Source: Hydrogenophilaceae bacterium (lineage in GTDB: Bacteria > Pseudomonadota > Gammaproteobacteria > Burkholderiales > Thiobacillaceae). Taken from it: a DNA stretch of 35,856 nt. The first letter of the stretch is position 1. Each line of letters opens with the position of its first letter. Where the stretch lies: contig JACAEC010000109.1 in assembly GCA_013389055.1 (NCBI GenBank), positions 1-35,856 of the forward strand. Reading direction: 5' to 3'. The notes under the pieces were generated by a model. That model did not search any database and was not told where the DNA came from. It saw only the letters and a program-made list of their open reading frames with translations. The translations under genes and the position numbers were made by a program. Shown piece after piece: positions 16,364-24,681 of the stretch.

Positions 16364-16375
16364 GAAGGAAGCAGC

Positions 16376-17299
16376 ATGACCCCGCTCGAACACCTCAATG
16401 CCCGCCTGTCCATCCCCGGCCAGTTGGGTTTCCGGGCCAATGCCGAAGGCCTGGTCTTCGCCGAGATCGACAACGCCCAGGCCACGGCCAGCATTTGCCT
16501 GCAAGGCGGCCATGTCGTGACCTGGCAACCCAAGACCGAAGCGCGGCCGGTGATCTGGGTCTCGAGTGCGGCGAAGTTTGCGCCGGGCAAGTCCATCCGC
16601 GGCGGTGCGCCGGTCTGCTGGCCCTGGTTCGGTCCGCACGAGACCGAGGCGGGTTTTCCCGCGCACGGCTATGCCCGCACGGTGAACTGGGAGGTGACCG
16701 ACAGCCGCGCCCTGGATTCCGGCGAGACCGAGCTGGCCCTGGCCCTGGTCGAGAACGAGCAGACCCGGGCGCAGTGGCCGCACCGTTCGCGCCTGGAGAT
16801 TCTGGTCACCGTGGGCCGCAGCCTGAAGCTGAACCTGATCACCACCAACCTGGGCGATCACGATTTCGTCATCGGCGAGGCCCTGCACACCTATTTCGAG
16901 ATCGGCGACATCGCCGAGGTCCGCCTGCTCGGCTTGGAGGGCTGCGAATATCTGGACAAGGTGGAAAACTTCGCGCGCAAGCGCCAGGAAGGCGGCATCA
17001 CCTTCAGCGGCGAGACCGACCGGGTCTATGTGAATACCGGGGCCGAGTGCGTGATCGAGGATGCCGGGCTCCGCCGCCGCATCCGCATCGCCAAGTCGGG
17101 CAGCCAGTCGACCGTGGTGTGGACGCCCTGGGTCGAGAAGGCGGAGAAGATGGGCGATATGGGGCCCGGCACCTCGGGCCAGGGCGGCTGGCGCGAGATG
17201 GTCTGCGTCGAGAGCGCCAACGCCCTGGACAATCGGGTGACCGTGCCCGCCGGGCAGACCCGTCGGCTGAACGTGGAATATTCGGTCGAACCGTTTTGA
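16376..17299 (+). CDS. D-hexose-6-phosphate mutarotase (YeaD-like)
   Basis: The 307-residue protein belongs to the aldose-1-epimerase-like family that interconverts anomers of hexose 6-phosphates. Visible features are the substrate-contact stretch GGAPVCWPWFGPH, FPAHGYAR with a conserved histidine, GEALHTYFEI with the catalytic-type histidine, and GETDRVYVN. AAGGAAG lies seven bases before the ATG, and the gene starts 12 bases after ilvD. Length is slightly above E. coli YeaD (294). The pairing with ilvD has no obvious metabolic logic. Stop is TGA. Confidence 0.9.
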   Translation: MTPLEHLNARLSIPGQLGFRANAEGLVFAEIDNAQATASICLQGGHVVTWQPKTEARPVIWVSSAAKFAPGKSIRGGAPVCWPWFGPHETEAGFPAHGYARTVNWEVTDSRALDSGETELALALVENEQTRAQWPHRSRLEILVTVGRSLKLNLITTNLGDHDFVIGEALHTYFEIGDIAEVRLLGLEGCEYLDKVENFARKRQEGGITFSGETDRVYVNTGAECVIEDAGLRRRIRIAKSGSQSTVVWTPWVEKAEKMGDMGPGTSGQGGWREMVCVESANALDNRVTVPAGQTRRLNVEYSVEPF

Positions 17300-17348
17300 A
17301 CAGCAGATAGTCTGCAGGCTAAGATTAGGGCTCTTAAGGGGATGTGCC

Positions 17349-18377
17349 GTGGTGGATGAGCAGACGCTCGAATATCTCGATCAGTTCGTACCGATCAGCT
17401 CGCTGTCGCAGCAGAGCATGGACGAATTGGGCAAGCGCATCGAGATCCTGCATTTCTACCCCGGCCAGACCCTGTTCAACAAGGGCGACAACGACAAGTG
17501 GCTGTATTACCTGCTGGAAGGCCAAGTCAGCCTGGTCGATGAAGGCCGCGCACCCATCGTGATCGATGCCGGCAGCGAGGATGGCCGCTATGCCCTGGCC
17601 CGACTCAAGCCGCGCCGCTATACCGGCGTCGCCAAAACGCCAACCCAGGTATTGCGGGTGGACGAGGAGACCCTGGATCGCTTCGTCACCATGGACCAGG
17701 CGACCGGCTTCGAGGTGACCGAATTCGAGGGCGAAGACCCGGAGTGGATGTTCACGGTACTGACCCTGCCCGCTTTCCAGAAGCTGCCGCCGGCCAACAC
17801 CAACGCCATGTTCGGCCGCTTCGAGCGGGTGGAGTTCAAGGCCGGCGACGTGGTGATCCGGCAGGGCGATCCGGGCGACAACTATTACCTGATCCGCGAG
17901 GGCGAGGCCGAGGTGACTCGCGCCGGCGCCGACGGCAAGCCGGCCGTGCTGGCCAAGCTGGGCAAGGGCGACGGCTTCGGCGAGGAGGCCTTGATCTCGG
18001 GCATGCCGCGCAACGCCACGGTGACCATGCTCAGCAGCGGCGTGCTCATGCGCATGGCGCAGCAGGACTTCAACGAGTTGCTCAAGGCGCCCATGGTCAA
18101 GTGGGTGACGCCGGAGCAGGTCAGGCAGATGCTGACGACCGGGGCAGTCCTGATCGATGTCCGCCTGGAAGACGAATTCAAGGGCGGCACGCTGAAGGGC
18201 GCCATCAATATTCCCCTTGCCCATTTGCGTGCCCGCGCCGACAAGCTGGACCCCAAGCAGAAATACATCGTGTTCTGCCAGTCCGGCCAGCGCAGTGCCG
18301 CAGCCGCCTTCCTGCTGGAGCAGCGCGGGTTCAATGTGCATGTCTTGAAGGGCGGCCTCGACAGCGTCAAAGGCTGA
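17349..18377 (+). CDS. Two cyclic-nucleotide-binding domains fused to a rhodanese
   Basis: The 342-residue soluble protein starts with a CNB fold (about 10-120) that lacks the phosphate-binding cassette. A second CNB domain (about 145-250) has the cassette, FGEEALISGMPRNATV, with the arginine that holds the cyclic phosphate. A rhodanese domain (about 256-342) contains VLIDVRLEDEF and active-site Cys310 in VFCQSGQRSAAA. No helix-turn-helix is present, so it is not a Crp-type transcription factor. It may link cyclic nucleotide binding to sulfur transfer or to another rhodanese function; the substrate is unknown. The GTG start has AAGGGG upstream; a second GTG follows at once. A terminator follows the gene. 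Confidence 0.88.
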   Translation: MVDEQTLEYLDQFVPISSLSQQSMDELGKRIEILHFYPGQTLFNKGDNDKWLYYLLEGQVSLVDEGRAPIVIDAGSEDGRYALARLKPRRYTGVAKTPTQVLRVDEETLDRFVTMDQATGFEVTEFEGEDPEWMFTVLTLPAFQKLPPANTNAMFGRFERVEFKAGDVVIRQGDPGDNYYLIREGEAEVTRAGADGKPAVLAKLGKGDGFGEEALISGMPRNATVTMLSSGVLMRMAQQDFNELLKAPMVKWVTPEQVRQMLTTGAVLIDVRLEDEFKGGTLKGAINIPLAHLRARADKLDPKQKYIVFCQSGQRSAAAAFLLEQRGFNVHVLKGGLDSVKG

Positions 18378-18393
18378 GGCGCGAGCCACCGAC

Positions 18394-18421
18394 AAAAAAG
18401 GCCGCAGATGCGGCCTTTTTT
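18394..18421. terminator. Bidirectional Rho-independent terminator
   Basis: AAAAAAGGCCGC, a four-base loop, then GCGGCCTTTTTT form a perfect 12-base stem with a T run on both strands. It lies between the convergent CNB-rhodanese gene and the ankyrin gene and can serve both. Confidence 0.93.
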
Positions 18422-18436
18422 GTCGGCCTTGCCGAC

Positions 18437-19015
18437 TCAGTGCGTCGGCCGCTTCATGAAGTTGACGATCTTCTGATCGCTCGGACCCTTGCGGCCGGTG
18501 GAGCAGGAGCCCTCGGTCTCCGAGACGAAGCCGGTGGCATCGTGCAGCAGATTGATCACGTCGACCCAGTGGCGTTCCTTGGCCATCTGCAGGGCGGTGC
18601 GGCCGGCCTCGTTGCTGGCGAAGGCGTCGGCGCCGGCATTGAGCAGCACCTCGCACACCGCGCCTTCGCCGCCGCCGGCGGCCAGCATCAGCGGGGTGAT
18701 GCCGAAGCCGATCCGGGCGTTGACGTCGGCACCGGCATCGACCAGGGCCTTGACCACGGGGGCGTAACCGCAATCCTGTTCGTGGTTGTAGGCGGCCTTG
18801 AACACCGGCGTCCACTGCATGGCATCGCGGGCGTTGACGTCGGCGCCGGCATCGATCAGGGCCTGCACGGCGCCCAGATGGCCTTCGAAGGCAGCGATAT
18901 GCAGCGGGGTCTGGCCTTCTTCGTTGGTGGCATTGGGATTGGCGCCGGCCGCGATCAGGCGGCGCAGGGCCTCGGTGTCACCGGTTTTGGCGGCAGAAAA
19001 GAGTTCGGCTGACAT
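18437..19015 (-). CDS. Ankyrin-repeat protein
   Basis: The 192-residue protein starts MSAELFSAAKTGD and holds about five ankyrin repeats, with repeated motifs such as GQTPLHIAAFEGH, ALIDAGADVNARD, ALVDAGADVNAR and GRTALQMAKERHW. There is no signal peptide or membrane segment, so it is a cytoplasmic protein-binding scaffold of unknown partner. The C-terminal 35 residues are outside the repeats. The ATG at 19015 is chosen because GGAG stands eight bases upstream; an earlier ATG at 19054 lies upstream of the probable -10. It is transcribed in the same direction as ubiD but has its own promoter. Stop is TGA. Confidence 0.88.
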   Translation of the reverse strand: MSAELFSAAKTGDTEALRRLIAAGANPNATNEEGQTPLHIAAFEGHLGAVQALIDAGADVNARDAMQWTPVFKAAYNHEQDCGYAPVVKALVDAGADVNARIGFGITPLMLAAGGGEGAVCEVLLNAGADAFASNEAGRTALQMAKERHWVDVINLLHDATGFVSETEGSCSTGRKGPSDQKIVNFMKRPTH

Positions 19016-19039
19016 GGCAAAGCTCCGTGAGTAATGTCC

Positions 19040-19052
19040 GAGTATTATACTC
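19040..19052. promoter_or_regulatory. Palindrome over the -10 of the ankyrin gene promoter
   Basis: GAGTATTATACTC is a perfect inverted repeat (six-base arms, one central base). On the minus strand it contains TATAAT (19044-19049), a perfect -10 about 29 bases before the ankyrin start codon. No good -35 is visible, as at promoters that need an activator. The symmetry suggests an operator. Confidence 0.45.
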
Positions 19053-19068
19053 AACTATTGGCGGCTGG

Positions 19069-20532
19069 CTAGAGGCCGAGTTGGTCCCAGAGGGCATCCA
19101 CGCGTTGCTTGACCGCGGCGTCCATCGCGATCGGTGTGCCCCATTCGCGCTGGGTCTCGCCCGGCCACTTGTTGGTGGCGTCGATACCCATTTTGCTGCC
19201 CAGGCCCGAGACCGGGCTGGCGAAGTCGAGGTAGTCGATCGGGGTGTTTTCGACGATCAAGGTATCGCGCGCCGGATCGACTCTTGTAGTCATGGCCCAG
19301 ATCACCTCGGGCCACGAGCGCACGTCGATGTCGTCGTCGGTGACCAGGATGAACTTGGTGTACATGAACTGGCGCAGGAAGGACCAGACGCCGAACATCA
19401 CCCGCTTGGCGTGGCCCGGGTACTGCTTTTTCATCGACACGCAGGCCATGCGGTAGCTGCAGCCCTCGGGCGGCAGGTAGAAGTCGGTGATCTCGGGGAA
19501 CTGCTTTTGCAAGAGCGGCACGAACACATCGTTCAAGGCGACGCCGAGGATGGCCGGCTCGTCCGGCGGCTTGCCGGTGTAGGTGCTGTGGTAGATCGGC
19601 TCGCGGCGCATGGTGATGCGCTCGACCGTGAACACCGGGAAGGTCTCGACCTCGTTGTAGTAACCGGTGTGGTCGCCGAACGGGCCTTCCGGCGCGGTCT
19701 CGCCCGGATGGATCACGCCTTCGAGCACGATCTCGGCCGAGGCTGGCACCTGCAGGTCGGCGCCGAGGGCCTTGGCCACTTCGGTCTTGGCGCCGCGCAA
19801 GAGGCCGGCGAACTGGTATTCGGACAACGAATCCGGCACCGGCGTCACGGCGCCGAGGATGGTCGCCGGGTCGGCCCCGAGGGCGACGCAGACCGGAAAG
19901 GGCTGGCCGGGGTGGGCCAATTGGTGCTCGCGGAAGTCGAGGGCGCCGCCGCGGTGGGCCAGCCAGCGCATGATCAGTTTGTTCGGGCCGATCACCTGCT
20001 GCCGATAGATGCCCAGGTTCTGCCGGTTCTTGTGCGGGCCACGGGTGATGGTGAGGCCCCAGGTGATCAGCGGCCCGGCATCATTCGGCCAGCAGGTCTG
20101 GATGGGTAGGCGGGAGAGATCGACATCGGCGCCTTCCCAGACGACTTCCTGGCAGGCGGGCGAGCGCACTTCCTTGGGCGCCATATTGAGCACCTGCTTC
20201 AACACCGGCCACTTTTCCCAGGCATCTCTCAGGCCCTTGGGCGGCTCGGGTTCTTTCAGGTAAGCGAGCAGGCGGCCGATCTCGCGCAGCCGGGCCGGGT
20301 CTTCCTCGCCCATGCCCAGTGCCACCCGGCGCACGGTGCCGAACAGATTGGCCAGCACCGGCATGGCGTGGCCCTTGGGCTTCTCGAACAACAGGGCCGG
20401 GCCGCCACTGCGCAGCACGCGGTCGCCGATCTCGGTCATCTCCAGATAAGGGTCGACCTCGGCGGCGATGCGCTTGAGTTCGCCCATCTGTTCCAATTGG
20501 GCGATGAAGTCGCGCAGGTCTTTGTATTGCAT
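19069..20532 (-). CDS. ubiD: UbiD-type 4-hydroxy-3-polyprenylbenzoate decarboxylase
   Basis: The 487-residue protein resembles E. coli UbiD (497) throughout. It decarboxylates the polyprenyl hydroxybenzoate intermediate in ubiquinone synthesis with prenylated FMN made by UbiX. The start [19 protein letters not shown] is typical, and the central block ([11 protein letters not shown]) with the later conserved acidic residues fits the family. The ATG lies three bases after the TAA of dolP, indicating translational coupling. The stop is TAG after a normal ending (LWDQLGL), with TGA six codons further, so TAG terminates here. Placement after dolP links it to the yraN-diaA-dolP operon. Confidence 0.95.
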   Translation of the reverse strand: MQYKDLRDFIAQLEQMGELKRIAAEVDPYLEMTEIGDRVLRSGGPALLFEKPKGHAMPVLANLFGTVRRVALGMGEEDPARLREIGRLLAYLKEPEPPKGLRDAWEKWPVLKQVLNMAPKEVRSPACQEVVWEGADVDLSRLPIQTCWPNDAGPLITWGLTITRGPHKNRQNLGIYRQQVIGPNKLIMRWLAHRGGALDFREHQLAHPGQPFPVCVALGADPATILGAVTPVPDSLSEYQFAGLLRGAKTEVAKALGADLQVPASAEIVLEGVIHPGETAPEGPFGDHTGYYNEVETFPVFTVERITMRREPIYHSTYTGKPPDEPAILGVALNDVFVPLLQKQFPEITDFYLPPEGCSYRMACVSMKKQYPGHAKRVMFGVWSFLRQFMYTKFILVTDDDIDVRSWPEVIWAMTTRVDPARDTLIVENTPIDYLDFASPVSGLGSKMGIDATNKWPGETQREWGTPIAMDAAVKQRVDALWDQLGL

Positions 20533-20535
20533 GGT

Positions 20536-21105
20536 TTAGTCGATGTATTCGAAGACCTTGACCACCTTGAGCACGCCGCCGGTGCCGGCGGCGACCTCGG
20601 CAGCGGCGTCACCCTCCGCGCGCTTGACCAGACCCATCAGGTAGACGATGCCGCGCTCGGTGACCACCTTGATGTGATTGGCGTTGAAGCGTTTGTCCTC
20701 GAATAGTCGGGTCTTGACCTTGGCGGTGATGTAGCCATCGTTGCTGCGGCCGACCAGGGAGGAGGGCGAGGCGATGGCGATCTCGTTGATGATCTCGCGG
20801 ACATTGACCACGCCCTTGGCGGTCTCTTCCACCTTGGCCCGCCCGGCCTCGGTGCTGGCCTCGCCGGTGATCAGCACGCGGCGGTTGAAGCTGGTGTAGT
20901 TGGCGTGGACGCCGTCGAGCTTGGCGTTGAACAGACGGGCAGTCGCGGTGATCTCGATCTCCTCGTCCATCAGGTAGGTGGTGGGGGTGCGGCGGTCGTC
21001 CGCCATGAGCGCGCCGGCGCCGACACCGCCGACCACGATGGGCGCGCAGCCGGAGAGTTGCAGGGTGGCAAGGCCGAGCAGGCCGATGAGCAGGGTGTTG
21101 CGCAT
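20536..21105 (-). CDS. dolP: Outer-membrane lipoprotein with two BON domains (DolP/YraP)
   Basis: The 189-residue protein (191 in E. coli DolP) has a lipoprotein signal MRNTLLIGLL..LQLSGC with the lipidated cysteine at position 20. Two BON domains follow: about 45-110 (ITATARLFNAKLDGV, RVLITGEASTEAG) and 115-189 (DGYITAKVKTRLF, GIVYLMGLVKRAEGD). BON domains bind anionic phospholipids; DolP helps keep the outer membrane intact. It would be matured by Lgt, also encoded here. Its ATG begins one base after the diaA stop, as in the conserved yraN-diaA-dolP block, and ubiD follows after three bases. Stop is TAA. Confidence 0.92.
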   Translation of the reverse strand: MRNTLLIGLLGLATLQLSGCAPIVVGGVGAGALMADDRRTPTTYLMDEEIEITATARLFNAKLDGVHANYTSFNRRVLITGEASTEAGRAKVEETAKGVVNVREIINEIAIASPSSLVGRSNDGYITAKVKTRLFEDKRFNANHIKVVTERGIVYLMGLVKRAEGDAAAEVAAGTGGVLKVVKVFEYID

Positions 21106-21106
21106 A

Positions 21107-21694
21107 TCAGGCTCCCAGTAACAGGTGATCGATGCTGTCGCACAGGCAGTGCAAGGCCAGTTGATGGATCTCCTGGATGCGGGCCGTGTTGTCGCCGGGC
21201 GCGCAGATCAGGATGTCTTTATCGGTCAGCAGCTCGGCCAGTTCGCCGCCGTCCTGGCCGGTTAGAGCGACGATGGCCATTTCCCGTTCCTGGGCGGCGC
21301 GCGCTGCCTCGATGATGTTGCGCGAGCAGCCGTTGGTGGAGATGGCCAGCAGGATGTCGCCGGGTTGGCCCAAGGCGCTGATCTGGCGGGCGAAGACCAT
21401 GGAAAAGTCGGAATCGTCGGCGATCGAGGTCAGGGTGGCGCTGTCGGCATTCAAGGCCAGCGCCGCCAGGCCGGGGCGCTCGCGTTCGAAGCGGTTGATC
21501 AGTTCCGAGACCAGATGCTGGGCATCGGCGGCCGAGGCGCCGTTGCCGCAGGCCAGTAGCTTGCCCTCGTTCATGAAGCATTGGACCAGGCGCTCAGAGG
21601 CCAGGGCGATCGGCTCGGCCAGGATGTCGGCCGCGTTCAGCTTCGCCTGGGCGCTTTCCTGGAAGGTGTAGTAGATGCGTTCGGCCAGATTCAA
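21107..21694 (-). CDS. diaA: SIS-domain DnaA-initiator-associating protein
   Basis: The 195-residue protein aligns well with E. coli DiaA (196 residues): ERIYYTFQES, LLACGNGASAADAQHL, INRFERERPGLAALAL, DILLAISTNGCSRNI and ALTGQDGGELA. DiaA is a tetramer that binds DnaA and promotes replication initiation; the fold is the sugar-isomerase domain shared with GmhA. Identity as DiaA rather than GmhA rests on the neighbours yraN and dolP and on sequence. The start is TTG at 21694 with AGGGG about eight bases upstream; no ATG fits. Stop is TGA. Confidence 0.88.
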   Translation of the reverse strand: MNLAERIYYTFQESAQAKLNAADILAEPIALASERLVQCFMNEGKLLACGNGASAADAQHLVSELINRFERERPGLAALALNADSATLTSIADDSDFSMVFARQISALGQPGDILLAISTNGCSRNIIEAARAAQEREMAIVALTGQDGGELAELLTDKDILICAPGDNTARIQEIHQLALHCLCDSIDHLLLGA

Positions 21695-21732
21695 GGTATA
21701 CCCCTAAGGTTCCAGCCGATTATAGCCGAGGC

Positions 21733-22071
21733 TTAGGACACGACTTCGAAGGCATGCTTAAGCCACTGCAGATCGTTGCCGTCGATCAGCACGGCATCGA
21801 AGCGGCAGGCCGGCAGGCTGCTTTGCAGGCTGAGATAGTGCTGCGCGGCGCGGATCAGCTTGGCTTGTTTGGCCTGGGTGATGCTTGCCGCCGCACCGCC
21901 AAAGGCTGAACTGGCGCGGCTGCGCACTTCGACGAAGACCAGGGTGGTGCCCTCGCGCAGGATCAGGTCGATCTCGCCCTGGCGGCAGCGATAGTTGCGC
22001 GCCACCAGTTTCAGCCCTTGCCGCTGGAGATACTCCGCTGCGCGGTCTTCGGCCGCTGCCCCGCTCGGCAT
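21733..22071 (-). CDS. yraN: UPF0102 family nuclease-like protein YraN
   Basis: The 112-residue protein has the restriction-endonuclease-like core of the family: [19 protein letters not shown], then [19 protein letters not shown] with the D..ExR catalytic-type residues, and [15 protein letters not shown]. The cellular role of YraN is unsettled. The ATG is preceded by GGGAGG, a strong ribosome site. It heads the minus-strand block yraN, diaA, dolP, ubiD and is divergent from rsmI across 62 bases. Stop is TAA. Confidence 0.92.
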   Translation of the reverse strand: MPSGAAAEDRAAEYLQRQGLKLVARNYRCRQGEIDLILREGTTLVFVEVRSRASSAFGGAAASITQAKQAKLIRAAQHYLSLQSSLPACRFDAVLIDGNDLQWLKHAFEVVS

Positions 22072-22133
22072 GGCGCCCTCCCTGGGTTGTTGCCTGTTAA
22101 ACTGCCGTTCACGCTAACGGTACTGGGTACAAG

Positions 22134-23009
22134 ATGCAAGACGTCGTGGCTGCCGCGGGCAGCCTCTATATCGTGGCCACCCCGATCGGCAATCTGCGCG
22201 ACATCACCCTGCGGGCGCTGGATATCCTGAAGACGGTGGATATCGTCGCCGCCGAAGACACCCGGGTGACCCAGGGCCTGCTCAACGCCTATGGCCTGCA
22301 GAAGAAGCTGGTCGCCCTGCATGAGCACAACGAGCGGGTGGCGGCGGAACGGCTGGTGGCCGATCTGGGCGAGGGCAAGAGCGTGGCCTATGTCTCCGAT
22401 GCCGGCACGCCCGGGGTGAGCGATCCCGGCGTGCATCTGGTGCGCCAGGCGCGCGCGGCCGGCATTCCGGTAGAGGTGATTCCGGGTCCGAGTGCGGTGG
22501 CGGCGGCCTTGTCGGTCGCCGGCATGGAAGCCGGGCAGTGGTTGTTCTACGGCTTCCTGCCGAGCAAGCCGGCCGCGCGGCGCAAGGCCCTGGAAGACCT
22601 GAAGACATTGCCCTATGCCCTGGTGTTTTACGAGGCGCCGCATCGCGTTGCCGAGACCTTGGATGATTTGTGTGTGGTGCTGGGTGCGGAGCGGGAGATC
22701 GCCATCGCCCGCGAGCTGACCAAGCTGTTCGAGCAGGTCCACGTCTGCCGCCTGGCCGAGGCCGGTGAGTGGTTGGCCGCCGATGTCAACCGCGGCCGTG
22801 GCGAGTTCGTGATCATCGTCCAGGGTGCCGCGCCGGTTCAGGCGGATGCGGGCAAGCTGCGCGAGACCTTGACCGCGCTGCTGGCGGCGCTGCCGCTCAA
22901 GCAGGCGGTGGCCTTGGCGGTGCAGTTGACCGGCGAGAAAAAGAACACGGTTTACGAATTGGCTCTGGAGTTGCAGAAACATGGAAACGTTGACGATCAC
23001 CCGGCCTGA
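22134..23009 (+). CDS. rsmI: 16S rRNA 2'-O-ribose C1402 methyltransferase
   Basis: The 291-residue protein (286 in E. coli) is a SAM-dependent tetrapyrrole-methylase-fold enzyme that methylates C1402 of 16S rRNA at the decoding centre. Motifs seen are [41 protein letters not shown] and [11 protein letters not shown]. It lies divergent from yraN as in many proteobacteria, but the lpoA gene that usually stands between them in enterobacteria is absent. Its 3' end overlaps pyrC by 29 bases, an unusually long coupling overlap. Stop is TGA. Confidence 0.96.
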   Translation: MQDVVAAAGSLYIVATPIGNLRDITLRALDILKTVDIVAAEDTRVTQGLLNAYGLQKKLVALHEHNERVAAERLVADLGEGKSVAYVSDAGTPGVSDPGVHLVRQARAAGIPVEVIPGPSAVAAALSVAGMEAGQWLFYGFLPSKPAARRKALEDLKTLPYALVFYEAPHRVAETLDDLCVVLGAEREIAIARELTKLFEQVHVCRLAEAGEWLAADVNRGRGEFVIIVQGAAPVQADAGKLRETLTALLAALPLKQAVALAVQLTGEKKNTVYELALELQKHGNVDDHPA

Positions 23010-24012
23010 CGACTGGCATTTGCACCTGCGCGACGGCGAGGCGCTGCGCGCCGTGCTGCCCGACACCGCGCGCCGCTTCGCCCGCGCCATCGTCATGCCC
23101 AACCTGAAGCCGCCGGTGCGCACGGTCGAAGAGGCCCGCGCCTATCGCGACCGCATCCTGGCCGCCTTGCCGGCCGGCCTGCGCTTCGAGCCGCTGATGA
23201 CGCTCTACCTCACCGACAACACGACGCCGGCAGAGATTGCCAAGGCCCGTGCCAGCGGCTTCGTCCATGCAGTGAAGTATTACCCGGCCGGCGCGACCAC
23301 CAATTCCGATTTCGGGGTTAGCGCCGTGGAACGCGCTTATCCCGCACTCGAGGCTATGGCCGAGCAGGGCATGCCCTTGCTGGTTCATGGCGAAGTGACC
23401 GACCCGGAGGTCGATGTGTTCGATCGCGAGGCGGTGTTCATCGAGCGGGTGCTGATACCGGTTCTGAAGCGATTTCCGAAACTCAAGCTGGTGCTGGAGC
23501 ACACCACCACGCGCGAGGGCATCGAGTTCGTCAAGCAGGCGCCGGCCAATGTGGCGGCGACGTTGACCGCGCATCACCTGCTCTACAACCGCAATGCCAT
23601 GTTCAAGGGCGGCATCCGGCCGCATTACTACTGTTTGCCGGTGCTCAAGCGCGAGGCGCATCGCCGGGCGCTGATCGAGGCGGCGATCTCGGGCGATGCG
23701 AAATTCTTCCTCGGCACCGACAGCGCGCCGCATGGCAAAACCACCAAGGAGTGCGCCTGCGGCTGCGCCGGCATGTACACCGCACACGCCGGCATCGAGC
23801 TCTATGCCGAGGTGTTCGAGGCGGCCGGCGCACTCGACAAGCTGGAGGCCTTCGCCAGTTTTTACGGGCCGGATTTCTATGGCCTGCCGCGCAACACCGA
23901 GCGCATCACCTTGCGCAAGACCGCCTGGAACGCGCCGGACAGCCTGAGCTTCGGCGATGACATGCTGGTGCCGCTGCGGGCGGGGGAATCGATTGCCTGG
24001 CAACTGGTCTGA
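22981..24012 (+). CDS. pyrC: Dihydroorotase, E. coli PyrC type
   Basis: The 343-residue enzyme (348 in E. coli) closes carbamoyl aspartate to dihydroorotate in pyrimidine synthesis. The zinc ligands and active site are visible: [10 protein letters not shown], the carbamylated lysine in [31 protein letters not shown] and [13 protein letters not shown]. The ATG lies inside the 3' end of rsmI, with GGAG about ten bases upstream. The rnpB promoter lies in the last codons of this gene. Stop is TGA. Confidence 0.97.
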   Translation: METLTITRPDDWHLHLRDGEALRAVLPDTARRFARAIVMPNLKPPVRTVEEARAYRDRILAALPAGLRFEPLMTLYLTDNTTPAEIAKARASGFVHAVKYYPAGATTNSDFGVSAVERAYPALEAMAEQGMPLLVHGEVTDPEVDVFDREAVFIERVLIPVLKRFPKLKLVLEHTTTREGIEFVKQAPANVAATLTAHHLLYNRNAMFKGGIRPHYYCLPVLKREAHRRALIEAAISGDAKFFLGTDSAPHGKTTKECACGCAGMYTAHAGIELYAEVFEAAGALDKLEAFASFYGPDFYGLPRNTERITLRKTAWNAPDSLSFGDDMLVPLRAGESIAWQLV

Positions 24013-24026
24013 TCGCCCCGTATACT
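23998..24026 (+). promoter_or_regulatory. Promoter of rnpB within the pyrC 3' end
   Basis: TGGCAA (23998-24003) and TATACT (24021-24026) are spaced by 17 bases. The -10 lies seven bases before the mapped 5' helix of the RNase P RNA, the right distance for a transcription start at 24033. Confidence 0.6.
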
Positions 24027-24032
24027 GGTTAC

Positions 24033-24406
24033 GGGAGTCGGCCAGGCAATCGCTGTGTACGCTGCAAAGCGCAGGCAGAGGAAAGTCCGGGCTCCGAAGG
24101 GCAGGGTGCCAGGTAACGCCTGGGCGTCGCGAGGCGACGGAAAGTGCAACAGAAAGATACCGCCGATGGCCGTCCGCAAGGACGGATCAGGTAAGGGTGA
24201 AATCGTGCGGTAAGAGCGCACGGACGGGCTGGCAACAGTCCCGGCGGGCAAACCCCACCCGGAGCAAAGCCAAATAGGCAGGCATTGAGGCGGCCCGCTG
24301 AGCCTGCGGGTAGGCTGCACGAGGCGGCGAGCGATCGTCGTCCCAGATGAATGATTGCCTTGAGTCGAAAGACTTCAGACAGAACCCGGCTTATCGGCCG
24401 ACTCCC
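24033..24406 (+). ncRNA. rnpB: RNase P RNA, bacterial class A
   Basis: The ends pair as helix P1: GGGAGTCGGCC (24033-24043) with GGCCGACTCCC (24396-24406). Conserved catalytic-core blocks are present in order: AGAGGAAAGTCCGGGCTCC, GGTAAGAGCGCAC, CAAATAGGCAGGC, and AACCCGGCTTATCGGCC near the end. The length of about 374 bases is typical. This RNA is the catalytic subunit that trims 5' leaders of pre-tRNAs. It lies directly between pyrC and the division cluster. Confidence 0.96.
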
Positions 24407-24585
24407 CCTTTCTCGTAGACCTGCTTGGACCGCCCCAAGCGTGGCGTCGCATGACGCGCCCACTGCGCACTCTTAACAATCCACTTTAAGTTCCCACCGT
24501 ACTGCCTTCTTTATCTTCCCTATTTGATCACATTGGCTTTTGCACGTAAGTCTTTGTCTTCATTGAAAAAAATCCCTGTTTAGCC
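24407..24585. other. Intergenic stretch between rnpB and the mraZ promoter
   Basis: No gene is seen. Two hairpins follow rnpB: GCTTGG (24423-24428) with CCAAGC (24435-24440), and GGCGTC..GACGCGCC near 24444-24461. Neither has a proper T run, so a terminator is only possible. The remainder (about 24470-24585) is clearly more A/T-rich than the rest of the window, as upstream of a strong promoter. Confidence 0.4.
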
Positions 24586-24615
24586 TTGACAGTGAAGGTT
24601 CTTGGCCACTAAAGT
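24586..24615 (+). promoter_or_regulatory. Promoter of the division and cell wall cluster (PmraZ)
   Basis: A perfect -35 TTGACA (24586-24591) is followed after 18 bases by TAAAGT (24610-24615). The predicted start near 24621 lies within the MraZ box array, so a bound repressor would block initiation. Confidence 0.6.
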
Positions 24616-24649
24616 GGGAATCAATGGAGAAAAGTGGAGGAAAGTGGGT
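24615..24649 (+). promoter_or_regulatory. Four MraZ boxes at exact 10-base spacing
   Basis: TGGG or TGGA occurs at 24615, 24625, 24635 and 24645: TGGGA, TGGAG, TGGAG and TGGGT, each separated by five bases. This is the known MraZ operator layout (TGGGN repeated every 10 bases). The array overlaps the promoter and precedes mraZ by 33 bases. The two inner boxes are TGGA, a one-base departure from the consensus. Confidence 0.8.
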
Positions 24650-24681
24650 CCTGGTGGCAACGCCGGGCCCTGGAGGAGGCG

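Noticed and set aside
14675-16888. A 737-codon open frame on the minus strand
   Set aside because: It is antisense to ilvD and the mutarotase gene, both certain. Long antisense frames are expected in GC-rich coding DNA, and the translation resembles no family.
21107-21694. Phosphoheptose isomerase GmhA
   Set aside because: The SIS fold is shared, but the sequence and the yraN-diaA-dolP context fit DiaA better. No heptose genes are near.
22011-24003. Long minus-strand frames opposite rsmI and pyrC
   Set aside because: They are shadows of two well-supported plus-strand genes, with biased composition and no domain.
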